Source of the DNA: an uncultured Pseudomonadota bacterium | GTDB lineage: Bacteria > Pseudomonadota > Gammaproteobacteria > Steroidobacterales > Steroidobacteraceae | DNA: 64,000 nt | Reading direction: 5' to 3' | Assembly: GCA_903862885.1 (NCBI GenBank) | Contig: CAIOZU010000035.1 | Coordinates: 62,001-126,000 of the forward strand | In this document: positions 53,236-61,621 of the stretch, piece after piece | How positions within the stretch are numbered: position 1 is the stretch's first letter | How the letters are laid out: each line of letters starts with the position of its first letter | The notes under the pieces: model-generated | What the model saw: only the letters and a program-made list of their open reading frames with translations | Databases searched by the model: none | What the model was told of the DNA's origin: nothing | Program-made: the position numbers and the translations under genes

Positions 53236-53304
53236 CTTCACATCGTACCCGAGCATTTGCTATTTTTGAAAGAGTTTATACACCGGCACGCGCGTGAGGC
53301 TCCT

Positions 53305-54873
53305 TTGAACGCATCTATTCCTCAGACCTACCCCGCCTTGGTCGCCCGCGCAGCCCAGTTGTTCGGACAGGCGCCGGCTATCGTCACCGACTCCACCCGC
53401 TGTTCCTTTACCGAACTGGAAGCACGGGTGTTCCAGGTAGCCCGTGCGTTGCTCGCCAACGGCGTGCGCCATGGCGATCGAATCGCCTTGTGGGCACCGA
53501 ACTCACCGGAGTGGATTTACGCCGCTTTAGGCGCCACGAGCATTGGCGCCATCTTGGTGCCGATGAACACGCGATTGAAAGGACAAGAAGCCGCTTACAT
53601 ATTAACGAGCAGTGGCGCCTGCCACCTGTTCACCGTGCACGACTTCCTAGGCACCTGCTATCCGGATCTGATTGCCGCGGCTGATTTACCCTTACTCAAA
53701 AAAATCACGCTACTCACGGGTACGCACCCGCGCGCTCAATCTTGGTCTGACTTTTTAGCGTCCAGTGACTTAAGCGCACCGGCCGAGTGTACAGCCGCGA
53801 TCGCGAAGGTCGGACCGGATGACATCTCCGACATCATGTACACCTCAGGCACAACCGGAAAGCCTAAAGGCGTCATGGCGTCGCAGCAGCAGAGCATCCG
53901 CGTATTTTGGACGTGGAGTGAATGGGTCGGCCTTGAGCAAGCGGATCACTATCTGATCGCCAATCCCTTCTTTCATACCTTTGGCTACAAATCCGGTTGG
54001 CTCGCCTGTCTATTGCGTGGCGCAACCATTTTCCCCATGCCGGTGTTCGATGCCGCTGAGGCATTACGCCTGATCGCACACCACCGCATCACGGTGCTAC
54101 CAGGGCCGCCGACCATCTTCCATGCCCTGTTAAGTCATGAGAAGCGCGCGACCAGCGACCTTTCAAGCCTGCGCCTCGGTATCACCGGTGCCGCCTCAGT
54201 GCCTGCGGCACTCATTGCGCGCATGCGCACGGAACTCGGTTTTAAAACCGTCTTAACCGCCTATGGTTTAACCGAGTCGTGCGGGGTACTCACCATCTGC
54301 CCGCATGGCACTTCCGATGAGAAAGTCGCTGGCACCTGTGGCGTCGCCATTCCAGGTATTGAGTTGCGCTTGGTCGATGATAGCGGACAGATCGCAGAGC
54401 CTGGCCTGCCGGGTGAGGTGCTCGCCCGCGGCTACAACGTCATGAAGGGCTATTTTCAGGATCCGACAGCAACCGCCCTTGCCATTGATGCAGACGGTTG
54501 GTTACACACGGGCGATATCGGTGTGATGGATGAGCAAGGTTTTCTAAAGATCACTGATCGAAAGAAAGACATGTTCATCGTCGGCGGATTCAATTGCTAC
54601 CCTGCTGAAATCGAAAACCTCATGAGCGCACATCCGGCCATTGCCCAAGTGGCGGTGGTCGGATCAGCCGATGAGCGTTTGGGCGAAGTGGGTCATGCTT
54701 TCGTGGTCTTAAGACCCGGTGCGAGCGTGGATGAGAGCACACTCACCCAGTGGTGTCGCACCAACATGGCTAACTACAAAGTGCCCCGTCGAATTGAGTT
54801 TGTCGACAGCCTGCCACTCAACGCGGCAGGTAAAGTACAGAAGTTTGCGCTACGCGAAGGACACGCTCGCTGA
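53305..54873 (+). CDS. Acyl-CoA ligase, FadD3-like
   Basis: Adenylate-forming enzyme of 522 residues. TSGTTGKPKG is the P-loop, YGLTESCG the A5 motif, LHTGDIG and DRKKDMFIVGGFNCYPAEIE the hinge region, and a C-terminal GKVQK carries the catalytic Lys. The GGFNCYPAEIE hinge and length fit FadD3, which loads CoA on the C/D-ring propanoate (HIP) after HsaAB-HsaCD action. TTG 53305 is preceded by TGAGG at 5-6 nt; an earlier TTG at 53257 has none. Its 3' end overlaps the hydratase gene by 24 nt. The HIP substrate is inferred from the hsaAB neighbourhood. Confidence 0.83.
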   Translation: MNASIPQTYPALVARAAQLFGQAPAIVTDSTRCSFTELEARVFQVARALLANGVRHGDRIALWAPNSPEWIYAALGATSIGAILVPMNTRLKGQEAAYILTSSGACHLFTVHDFLGTCYPDLIAAADLPLLKKITLLTGTHPRAQSWSDFLASSDLSAPAECTAAIAKVGPDDISDIMYTSGTTGKPKGVMASQQQSIRVFWTWSEWVGLEQADHYLIANPFFHTFGYKSGWLACLLRGATIFPMPVFDAAEALRLIAHHRITVLPGPPTIFHALLSHEKRATSDLSSLRLGITGAASVPAALIARMRTELGFKTVLTAYGLTESCGVLTICPHGTSDEKVAGTCGVAIPGIELRLVDDSGQIAEPGLPGEVLARGYNVMKGYFQDPTATALAIDADGWLHTGDIGVMDEQGFLKITDRKKDMFIVGGFNCYPAEIENLMSAHPAIAQVAVVGSADERLGEVGHAFVVLRPGASVDESTLTQWCRTNMANYKVPRRIEFVDSLPLNAAGKVQKFALREGHAR

Positions 54874-55665
54874 GCCGACACCGGATAACTCTAAGCGAAA
54901 GCGATCGCCCGGCCGCGCGGTTTCTAAGGGCACCAATGAGCCGGACAAAATGACATCGCCCGCATCTAGGGTGACACCGTACTGACCTAAGGTATTGGCA
55001 AGCCAAGCCACCGCCGCTAGCGGAGAGCCTTGCACCGCCGATCCCTGACCCTCAGACAAAAATACGTCGTTCTTAAATACGCGAACGGTCAGGGCTGCCA
55101 AATCGTGCGCCCGCGGATCCACCCGTGCGGCACCCAACACAAATACACCGCACGAGGCATTGTCAGCAATCGTGTCCACAATGCGAATATCCCACTTCTC
55201 AATGCGTGAATCGACGATCTCAAAGCAGGGCGCGATGGTATCGGTCGCCGCCAACACATCCGCCGCCGTCACCCCAGGTCCTTGCAACGGATGCTTTAAA
55301 ATCAAGGCAATCTCCGCCTCCGCTCTCGGCTGAATCAGGCCATCCGCAATGCGAACGCAACCGCCATCCTCAATCCACATGCGATCCGTTAAGAACCCAA
55401 AGTCAGGCTGATGAACGCCTAACATGTCTTGTACGGCTTTACTCGTGACCCCAATTTTCTTACCGACCACTTTTTCGCCGTTGGCCAAACGATATTCCAA
55501 GATACCTAAGGAGATCGCATAGGCATCGTCAATGGTCAGATCCAATGATCGATCACGCAGCGGAGGCACCGGGCGCTGCTCACGCAGCGCCTGATAAAGC
55601 TCTTTCGAAAGCGCTTGCTGGATCGCACGACGCGGGGCAGTGGTGGATAATGGAGTCGATGACAT
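54850..55665 (-). CDS. hsaE: 2-Hydroxydienoate hydratase, TesE/HsaE-like
   Basis: Protein of 271 residues of the 2-keto-4-pentenoate hydratase (MhpD/TesE) family. VVGKKIGVTSKAVQDMLGVHQPDFG, PRAEAEIALIL with the two metal-binding Glu, FEIVDSRI and NASCGVFVLG are diagnostic. In steroid catabolism it hydrates 2-hydroxyhexa-2,4-dienoate, the ring A fragment, before aldol cleavage. It overlaps the 3' end of the ligase gene by 24 nt (convergent). AAGGA lies 11 nt before the ATG. It is divergent from hsaAB across a 380-nt gap. Confidence 0.85.
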   Translation of the reverse strand: MSSTPLSTTAPRRAIQQALSKELYQALREQRPVPPLRDRSLDLTIDDAYAISLGILEYRLANGEKVVGKKIGVTSKAVQDMLGVHQPDFGFLTDRMWIEDGGCVRIADGLIQPRAEAEIALILKHPLQGPGVTAADVLAATDTIAPCFEIVDSRIEKWDIRIVDTIADNASCGVFVLGAARVDPRAHDLAALTVRVFKNDVFLSEGQGSAVQGSPLAAVAWLANTLGQYGVTLDAGDVILSGSLVPLETARPGDRFRLELSGVGSASVSFA

Positions 55666-56045
55666 AGCGATGACAGTCCTTAATCAGTGGGCCCATGACC
55701 GAGTAGTGAGCGCGTGGCGACATCATAAATCGACACCCTACTCGGCCCACGGTATTTTTTAAGCCGCATCCGATCAGGAACCGGTGTGTGACGATCGCCC
55801 CCCCATCCGGGACCCAGATTAAGGCGTCATCCCACCGGACGGCCCGAGCCCAGCCCCACTGGGCACACGCCTCAAACACCCATCCGAGCACCCCCCCGCC
55901 TGCCCGACGGAGGTCCGGACCCCGGAACTAATCATGCGTAATTTAGGGACAATAAAACTACGAATTTTGTTGCCTGACTGAAATATGACTCGCTATACTG
56001 CAACCTAGGGTCACTTCTCATCACGTCACGCCTCGAGGTCCTCCT
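55666..56045. other. 380-nt divergent gap between the hydratase and hsaA
   Basis: No convincing gene; an open frame at 55580-55891 mostly lies antisense to or inside known sequence and has no ribosome site. The right part is AT-rich and holds a good sigma-70 promoter toward hsaA (55970-55999). TGACT occurs twice, 11 nt apart, in the spacer, and GTTGC/GCAAC arms (55969-56004) flank the promoter; a regulator could bind there. Confidence 0.45.
55970..55999 (+). promoter_or_regulatory. Sigma-70-type promoter of hsaAB
   Basis: TTGCCT and TATACT are separated by 18 nt, about 47 nt upstream of the hsaA start codon. This is the best promoter match by eye in the window. Confidence 0.6.
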
Positions 56046-57245
56046 ATGGCTACCGTTTTTGCACCCACCGCGAACCCCACACCGGCTGAACTGGTCAGGC
56101 GCGCTCGGGCCATGATCCCCGCACTGAAAGCACGCAACGCCGCCGCCACCGAGCAGCGCGTCTTGCCCGCAGAGACGATCGCCGAGATGAAAGCGGCTGG
56201 CTTCTTTCGTGTCCTACAGCCTGCACGCTACGGTGGCTATGAATACGATCCGGGTGTGTTCAGCGACATCCAAATGGCACTGGCAGAAGGTTGCATGTCG
56301 ACCGCCTGGGTCTACGGCGTAGTCGGCGTCCATCCGTTCCAACTCGCGCTTTTTGACAAGCGCGCACAAGATGACGTGTGGGGTACCGACACATCAACCC
56401 TCGCCTCATCAAGCTATCAACCGGTCGGTCAAGTGGAGCGCGTAGATGGCGGCTTTCTGCTGTCCGGTCGCTGGGGATTCTCAAGCGGCTGCGAGCACTG
56501 CAACTGGGTGTTACTGGGCTCCTTAGTGCCGCCCGCGAATGCGGGTGAACCACCCGATATGCGCACCTTCCTCGTGCCACGTGCCGACTATGAAATCATT
56601 CGCGACTGGACGGTGTTTGGTATGCAAGGGACTGGCAGCCACGGCATCATTCTGAACAAAGCCTTCGTTCCCGAGTACCGCACGCATCGCGCGGTAGATG
56701 GTTTTCTCGGCACCAATCCGGGTGGCTCGGTGAACACCGCGCCACTCTATAAATTGCCGTGGGCACAAGTGTTTGTGCGCGCTGTCTCGACCGCCTCCAT
56801 CGGCGCCTTACAAGGCGCATTGGATGCGTATAACGCGATCGCTGCCTCACGCATCTCCACCAACACCGGCAAAGCCACCAAGGTGGATCCGGCGGCATTA
56901 AATGCCTCTGCGCACACACAGTCAGCCATCTATGAAATGAAAACGGTCCTGCACCGCAACTTCGACGAGATGATGGCGCACCTGCGCGCGGGCACCGACA
57001 TTCCAATGACCGATCGCATTCGCTACCGTTACGAGTCTTCGCAGATTTCACGGCGCTGCGCTGCGCTGTGCGACGCCTTGATGCCGCTGCTCGGTGGCCG
57101 CGCCATCTATATGGACAGCCCCGTGGTTCGTTTTTGGTTGGACCTCAATGCGGCACGCGCGCATGTGGCCAATGACCCGACCCTCGTGGGCACCTCACTC
57201 GGCATGATCTATCTGGGAGGGAGCGCCCAGGAATTCTTCGTATGA
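56046..57245 (+). CDS. hsaA: 3-Hydroxy-9,10-secoandrostatrienedione 4-hydroxylase, oxygenase component HsaA
   Basis: Flavin-dependent monooxygenase of 399 residues with the acyl-CoA-dehydrogenase fold. GFFRVLQPARYGGYEYD, WGFSSGCEHCNWVLLGS, GMQGTGSHGI and YRTHRAVDGFLGTNPGG match HsaA/TesA2. It hydroxylates the aromatised ring A of the 9,10-seco steroid to a catechol, using FADH2/FMNH2 from HsaB. The stop overlaps the hsaB start by 4 nt. A clear promoter lies upstream. This gene is the strongest evidence that the window degrades steroids aerobically. Confidence 0.9.
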   Translation: MATVFAPTANPTPAELVRRARAMIPALKARNAAATEQRVLPAETIAEMKAAGFFRVLQPARYGGYEYDPGVFSDIQMALAEGCMSTAWVYGVVGVHPFQLALFDKRAQDDVWGTDTSTLASSSYQPVGQVERVDGGFLLSGRWGFSSGCEHCNWVLLGSLVPPANAGEPPDMRTFLVPRADYEIIRDWTVFGMQGTGSHGIILNKAFVPEYRTHRAVDGFLGTNPGGSVNTAPLYKLPWAQVFVRAVSTASIGALQGALDAYNAIAASRISTNTGKATKVDPAALNASAHTQSAIYEMKTVLHRNFDEMMAHLRAGTDIPMTDRIRYRYESSQISRRCAALCDALMPLLGGRAIYMDSPVVRFWLDLNAARAHVANDPTLVGTSLGMIYLGGSAQEFFV

Positions 57246-57811
57246 CAGCAAGCGCTGCCACTCAATCGACTGGCGATGCGCACACGCTGTCGCCGTTGGA
57301 GTTGCGTAAGGCCTTTGGCAGTTTCACCACGGGCGTCACGGTGGTGACCGCTGTGAGCCCTGACGGCAGCCCCATTGGCATCACGGCTAATTCCGTTACG
57401 TCGGTGTCTTTAGATCCCCCGCTGTTGCTGTGGTGCTTAGCCAACCGCAGCAGCGGTCTCTCCGCCTTCGGCCTACAGGCCCCCTTTGCCGTCCACGTCT
57501 TAAGCGAACGTCAGGCGGAGATCGCCACCCACTTTGCCCGCTCCGGACGACCCAAGTTCGAGATCGACAGCGCCTGGCAAGCAAACCCCGTACCGCCCCA
57601 CATTGCCGACGTAGTGGCGCGTATCGAGTGCACGGTTGAGACGCTCTATCCGGGTGGTGATCACACCATCATCATCGGTCGGGTCACCGGCATCGCGATG
57701 CACGCGCATCCGCCCCTCGCCTTTTATGCCAGTCGCTTCGGGCGGTTCCACAAATCGGCCACCGGTGGCAGCATCGAAACCTGGGGCAGCCTAGCAGACG
57801 GGTGGATGTAG
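57242..57811 (+). CDS. hsaB: Flavin reductase component HsaB
   Basis: Protein of 189 residues of the HpaC-like flavin reductase family. GSFTTGVTVVTAVSPDG, GITANSVTSVSLDPPLLLWCL and HTIIIGRVTGIAMH mark the FMN site. It supplies reduced flavin to HsaA. It starts inside the hsaA stop codon (ATGA). A 28-nt gap separates it from the convergent SnoaL gene. The extradiol dioxygenase (HsaC) and the hydrolase (HsaD) that should act next are not in this window. Confidence 0.9.
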   Translation: MTASAATQSTGDAHTLSPLELRKAFGSFTTGVTVVTAVSPDGSPIGITANSVTSVSLDPPLLLWCLANRSSGLSAFGLQAPFAVHVLSERQAEIATHFARSGRPKFEIDSAWQANPVPPHIADVVARIECTVETLYPGGDHTIIIGRVTGIAMHAHPPLAFYASRFGRFHKSATGGSIETWGSLADGWM

Positions 57812-57838
57812 GCACCGCTTCAGCGCTTATACGCCCCT

Positions 57839-58264
57839 CTAGCCTAAGGGATGGACGGGGCTACTGTTGATAAAGGGCACTTCCATCCGACGCTCCAGAA
57901 AGCGCCAGCGGCCGCCACTTCGCACCAATCGATCATGGTAGCGAATGTACCAGTCATGCTTCACATGACTGCCATCGGCCTGCTTCTCCACATGACTCGC
58001 CACACAGTTCACCACCCCACTGGCCACATCGCCGTCGACCTCGTACAGGGGATTAAATACGTTGTGCTGCGTCCACACAAAACGTTTTTGTAGCTCGCTG
58101 ACGATCATGTCAGCGATCGGCCCGGTTAATTCATAGCCAGGACCGACGATCTTGCTCTCCGCCACAAAGCAATCGGCCAAAGCCGCCTGATCCCGGCGAT
58201 CGGCGCCAAGCGCGTAGCGGTAGAGCAAAGTCTGAATGTCAGCAGATGCAGTGGTGGCACTCAT
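57839..58264 (-). CDS. SnoaL/NTF2-like protein
   Basis: Protein of 141 residues, SnoaL_4 type. IQTLLYRYALGADRRDQAALADCF opens the fold, and KHDWYIRYHDRLVRSGGRWRFLERRME closes it. GAGGACGACC precedes the ATG. It converges on hsaB and follows a NAD(P)-binding protein gene (110 nt) on the same strand. The substrate and reaction are unknown. Confidence 0.8.
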   Translation of the reverse strand: MSATTASADIQTLLYRYALGADRRDQAALADCFVAESKIVGPGYELTGPIADMIVSELQKRFVWTQHNVFNPLYEVDGDVASGVVNCVASHVEKQADGSHVKHDWYIRYHDRLVRSGGRWRFLERRMEVPFINSSPVHPLG

Positions 58265-58374
58265 AATCGGTCGTCCTCTTCTATCTATTTCTATGGATTA
58301 ATTCGCGCTTCACTGGGCTAAGGAGAGGCCCCGGTCGGCGCAAGCCTTCACGATCTACGCCCTATAGAGTCACC

Positions 58375-59280
58375 CTAGCTCTTGTGATACTGCGCCACCA
58401 CTTCATTCACCGCGCGTTGCACGTCGTTGCGGCGATACGCCAACAGCGCCATCTCGGCGGCATCCGGCTGATACGACACGACATTGCCGCGACCCGTATA
58501 AATCGCCACATCCGGCAGCATGGGGTGCGACTGATCCAGAGACGGCACCGGCTGATCATTACTCGCCGCACGGAAGAACATTCTAAAATAGTCTGCGAAT
58601 AAGAGATTCTCATCACCCACCAGATAGGCTTTACCCGACTCACCACGGATCAGTGCCGCGAGAATCGCCTCTGACAGAGACTGGGTTGAGATGAAATTCG
58701 TACCCCCGGCTGGGCCGTAGGCGGGAATGCCCAGCACGCCTTCTGCGTAGCGCGTATACGCTTCAAACATAGCATTGTGGAACCCAGGCACCGCACCCAC
58801 CACAAAGGGGGCATTGACGCTGCACACAAAGAACTGATCATTCGCCAAGGCGCGCGCACCGCTGTCTGACAAGTGGCGTGATCGCACATACGCGATGGTA
58901 TCAATGAGTGCCGGTGCGACTTGCGGATAAAAGCTACCGACCACTAAAAATTTGCGGACCCCGGCGGATCGCGCAAGCGCCGCAAAGCGTGGCACACCGA
59001 TGGTGTTGGCGCGCTCACAATGCTCATCAAATTTCGTGTCAGCCGGTAGATGACGAATATCGTTGCCGGCAGCGAACACAATCGTGTCAAACGCACCGAG
59101 CTGTGCGGCGCTAAAACCGCCCTCAATGTAATCGCCCTGCAAGAAAGGCAAAGCGGCCAGCGCTGACCCGGGCTGCGCCGGTTTACGTGCCGCCAACGTC
59201 ACCTGATGGCCTTGTGATTTCATATAAAGCGCGGCATGACCACCGATCATGCCCGTTCCGCCGACAATCAATATATTCAT
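58375..59280 (-). CDS. Atypical/extended SDR, NAD(P)-binding epimerase-like protein
   Basis: Protein of 301 residues. The N-terminus MNILIVGGTGMIGGHAALYM is the GGTGxIG loop of extended or atypical SDRs. A GVRKFLVVGSFYP stretch occupies the active-site strand, and no clear Tyr-x3-Lys pair is visible at the usual spacing, though an IDTIAYVRSRHLSD segment may provide one. AAGGGG lies 5 nt before ATG 59280; the longer frame has no site. Possible roles are nucleotide-sugar or 3-beta-hydroxysteroid-type chemistry, or ligand sensing. Confidence 0.78.
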   Translation of the reverse strand: MNILIVGGTGMIGGHAALYMKSQGHQVTLAARKPAQPGSALAALPFLQGDYIEGGFSAAQLGAFDTIVFAAGNDIRHLPADTKFDEHCERANTIGVPRFAALARSAGVRKFLVVGSFYPQVAPALIDTIAYVRSRHLSDSGARALANDQFFVCSVNAPFVVGAVPGFHNAMFEAYTRYAEGVLGIPAYGPAGGTNFISTQSLSEAILAALIRGESGKAYLVGDENLLFADYFRMFFRAASNDQPVPSLDQSHPMLPDVAIYTGRGNVVSYQPDAAEMALLAYRRNDVQRAVNEVVAQYHKS

Positions 59281-59370
59281 CACAACCCCTTTAAACGACA
59301 CCTGGGAACCAAACGTTTGAAGCACACGACCCACCGGATGGCCCGATACCACCGCATAGGGCCCGTTTCT

Positions 59371-59427
59371 GTTAGCCGAGTACCCCATACTCGAGCAGAA
59401 AAGTGCTCGACTACCACTCGGGTTAAC
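59371..59427. promoter_or_regulatory. Nested inverted repeats upstream of the NAD(P)-binding gene
   Basis: An inner perfect hairpin TCGAGCA-GAAAAG-TGCTCGA (59391-59410) is framed, on almost the same axis, by GTTA-G-CCGAGT (59371-59381) and ACTCGG-G-TTAAC (59416-59427). It lies 90-150 nt before the start at 59280 on the minus strand and after the GST gene. It could be an operator pair, a leader structure or a processing/termination site. Confidence 0.45.
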
Positions 59428-59496
59428 GCTCGACCACGGTAGCCTGCCGATCCTGCCCTCTCCCCTGAGGAGAAGGGAGCCCCAGCGCCTAGCCCA

Positions 59497-60231
59497 TCAA
59501 GCCAACAAGTACTTACCGCGCCCAAAAAAACGATCGAATTGATCCGCGTCAGCTTTTTTAAACTTTTCCATATCATTCGGCAGGAATCGCTCCCCCGCCT
59601 CAATACCGGCGATCACAGCCGGTCGAGCGATCACCACCTCAAGCCACCGCCGAAGCGACGGATACTCGCGCAGTGCCGGTCCTTCCTCGTTCGCTTGCAG
59701 CCAGGGATACATGGTGCTCAGTAGCCGAATCCAAGGCGCCGTCGCCATATCCGCAATGGAGTATCCATCGGCTAGGTACTCGTGCTCCTTCAAGCGATCA
59801 TCAAGCACTTGCAGCAGACGCCTCACTTCGCTGCGATAACGTGCCAGCGAATACTCATTACCAGCGGGCGCGTACCGACTAAAATGAGTGAGCTGCCCAC
59901 ACATCGGGCCGATGCCCGTGAGCTGCACCATGAGCCACTGAATCTGTCGCGAGCGCGCGAGCGGATCCGACGACAACCCGACCCCTGTTTTTTCTGCCAG
60001 GTATAAAAGAATCGCCCCACTCTCGAACACGGTGTGCGAACCACCCCCTACACTTGAGTGATCAACCAACACCGGCACTTTGCTGTTGGGATTGAGCGCC
60101 TTAAAAGCAGGACGGAACTGATCGCCCTCGAACACACTGATGTGGTGCATCTCATAGGGAAGTCCTGCCTCGTGCAGCATGATCGTGATTTTAACGACAT
60201 TGGGACTGCTCATCCCGTACAGCTCCATCAT
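59497..60231 (-). CDS. Glutathione S-transferase family protein
   Basis: Protein of 244 residues. The thioredoxin-like N-terminal domain begins MELYGMSSPNVVKITIMLHEAGLPYE and has NSKVPVLVDH and FESGAILLYLAEK, with the SNAIL/TRAIL-type Glu-Ser pair that holds glutathione. An all-helical C-terminal domain follows (YSIADMATAPW with the N-capping motif). It resembles Ure2p/YghU-type GSTs. It may detoxify electrophiles formed during ring cleavage, or isomerise or reduce an intermediate. A SnoaL gene precedes it on the same strand. Confidence 0.87.
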   Translation of the reverse strand: MMELYGMSSPNVVKITIMLHEAGLPYEMHHISVFEGDQFRPAFKALNPNSKVPVLVDHSSVGGGSHTVFESGAILLYLAEKTGVGLSSDPLARSRQIQWLMVQLTGIGPMCGQLTHFSRYAPAGNEYSLARYRSEVRRLLQVLDDRLKEHEYLADGYSIADMATAPWIRLLSTMYPWLQANEEGPALREYPSLRRWLEVVIARPAVIAGIEAGERFLPNDMEKFKKADADQFDRFFGRGKYLLA

Positions 60232-60322
60232 TTGACCACTCCCAACTCATTCGACTTAACGCACCAGAGGGTGCACGGAAGGACACACCCTCTCATTTAA
60301 AACCGAGACAGACATCGACCCA

Positions 60323-60772
60323 TCACTCAGGTATCACATAGCCTTTCGGTAACGCACCGATCATGATGGTCTGATTACAGATGCGCTCTTGAATGCGCCA
60401 CCCCGAGGGCAACCTCACCCACTTATCCACGTAGTAACCGGCATTATTAATGACTTCCTGCGAGCCATCGGCCTTCATGCGCGCCATCGGCGCCATAAAG
60501 TAACAACGAGAATCGGCCGTGTCACCGTGAATCTGCACCATCATGTTGGTGATGTAGTGAAGATTAATCGGCCACGGCGCGAGTGCACGATCCAGCCAGG
60601 CCAAGGTGGGTTTGTGATGCCCTTTTTTTCCACCGGTGCTGGTGTAATCAATCGTGCCTTCTGGTGCAAACACTTGATCCATCTGCTCCCACTTGCGCAT
60701 ATCCACCATCCACGCATACGTGAATAGCGTCTGCTCAATCGCTCGAATATCGTCTGCCTGAGATGTCGCCAT
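60323..60772 (-). CDS. SnoaL/NTF2-like protein
   Basis: Protein of 149 residues. IRAIEQTLFTYAWMVDMRKWEQMDQVF is the N-terminal helix pair, followed by GTIDYTSTGG and a C-terminal GWRIQERICNQ. AAGGGG lies 6 nt before the ATG. It sits between another NTF2-like gene (upstream) and the GST gene (downstream) on the minus strand. Ring dehydratase or isomerase chemistry is the family norm. Confidence 0.8.
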   Translation of the reverse strand: MATSQADDIRAIEQTLFTYAWMVDMRKWEQMDQVFAPEGTIDYTSTGGKKGHHKPTLAWLDRALAPWPINLHYITNMMVQIHGDTADSRCYFMAPMARMKADGSQEVINNAGYYVDKWVRLPSGWRIQERICNQTIMIGALPKGYVIPE

Positions 60773-60856
60773 AAAAACCCCTTTTACTTACGTACTTGCT
60801 TAATTATTAATCAACCGGATACAAACGATCGCCGCTCGCGCCATAAAAACCTATCG

Positions 60857-61390
60857 TTAAGCGGCCATCCCCCGCTGTAACATCGTGATCAAACGCGTTT
60901 TCATGGGAATCACCCACTGCGCCTTTAAGGCGGGATCCAGAAGTCCTAAGGATTCCAGTTCGTCGCACAGCGCCATTTGATGACCCAGATCAAAGAGATC
61001 CATCTGCGAACTGAATTTACCCCCACCCCCATAGGTAATAAAGGACACACCATGGGTTTCATAATAGCCCCCATCGGGCCGCCGACCGGGACCGCGGTTC
61101 ATCCAATGGCTGATGATCTGATCGCCCTCAATGGCCCAACCCGTGATCGGAAAACTCCAGCCCTTCCACCCCGAGCCCACATCCATGTCGCGACCATAAT
61201 GGGTCTTACGAATTTCCTCTCGACCATTGGCAAACACCGGCATGCAACCGGCATAAGGACAGCTGTAGACACAGTCCTCATGATAAAACTCATCCGCAAT
61301 CCACGACCACCGGTTGATCTGCTCTGCCTTCTTAAAGGCTTGCGCCAAACCGGCGATCGACTGCTCCACCTCAGCCCGTGGGTATGGCAT
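60857..61390 (-). CDS. NTF2-like protein, divergent
   Basis: Protein of 177 residues with an NTF2-like core. RWSWIADEFYHEDCVYSCPYAG replaces the usual opening, GWAIEGDQIISHWMNRGPG forms central strands, and a 40-residue helical tail (MALCDELESLGLLDPALKAQW) follows. AAAGGG precedes the ATG. It differs from the SnoaL_4 paralogues in length and motif and may be a separate subfamily. It is divergent from an SDR gene across a 231-nt gap. Confidence 0.75.
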   Translation of the reverse strand: MPYPRAEVEQSIAGLAQAFKKAEQINRWSWIADEFYHEDCVYSCPYAGCMPVFANGREEIRKTHYGRDMDVGSGWKGWSFPITGWAIEGDQIISHWMNRGPGRRPDGGYYETHGVSFITYGGGGKFSSQMDLFDLGHQMALCDELESLGLLDPALKAQWVIPMKTRLITMLQRGMAA

Positions 61391-61621
61391 GCGCTTGACC
61401 CTTTTTATGTGCCTCTGTTGAGCTCATCCTGCCACGAAACGGCCCGCACGGCGAGCGCTCCTCCACCACCACTGACCGCGCCTCACGCCGGGTCGACGCA
61501 CCGTTCGCGAGCCTGCGTGCGCCACGGCGGCAGTTGCATGGGTATCGAGCCGGTCGTACCCTAAAGCCTTGGTCAAGCACGCACTCAGCCACCCCCTCCC
61601 TGCCCACCTAAGGATCAGCCC

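Noticed and set aside
55580-55891. Reading frame antisense in the hydratase-hsaA gap
   Set aside because: It overlaps the true hydratase start, has no ribosome site and reads as random sequence.
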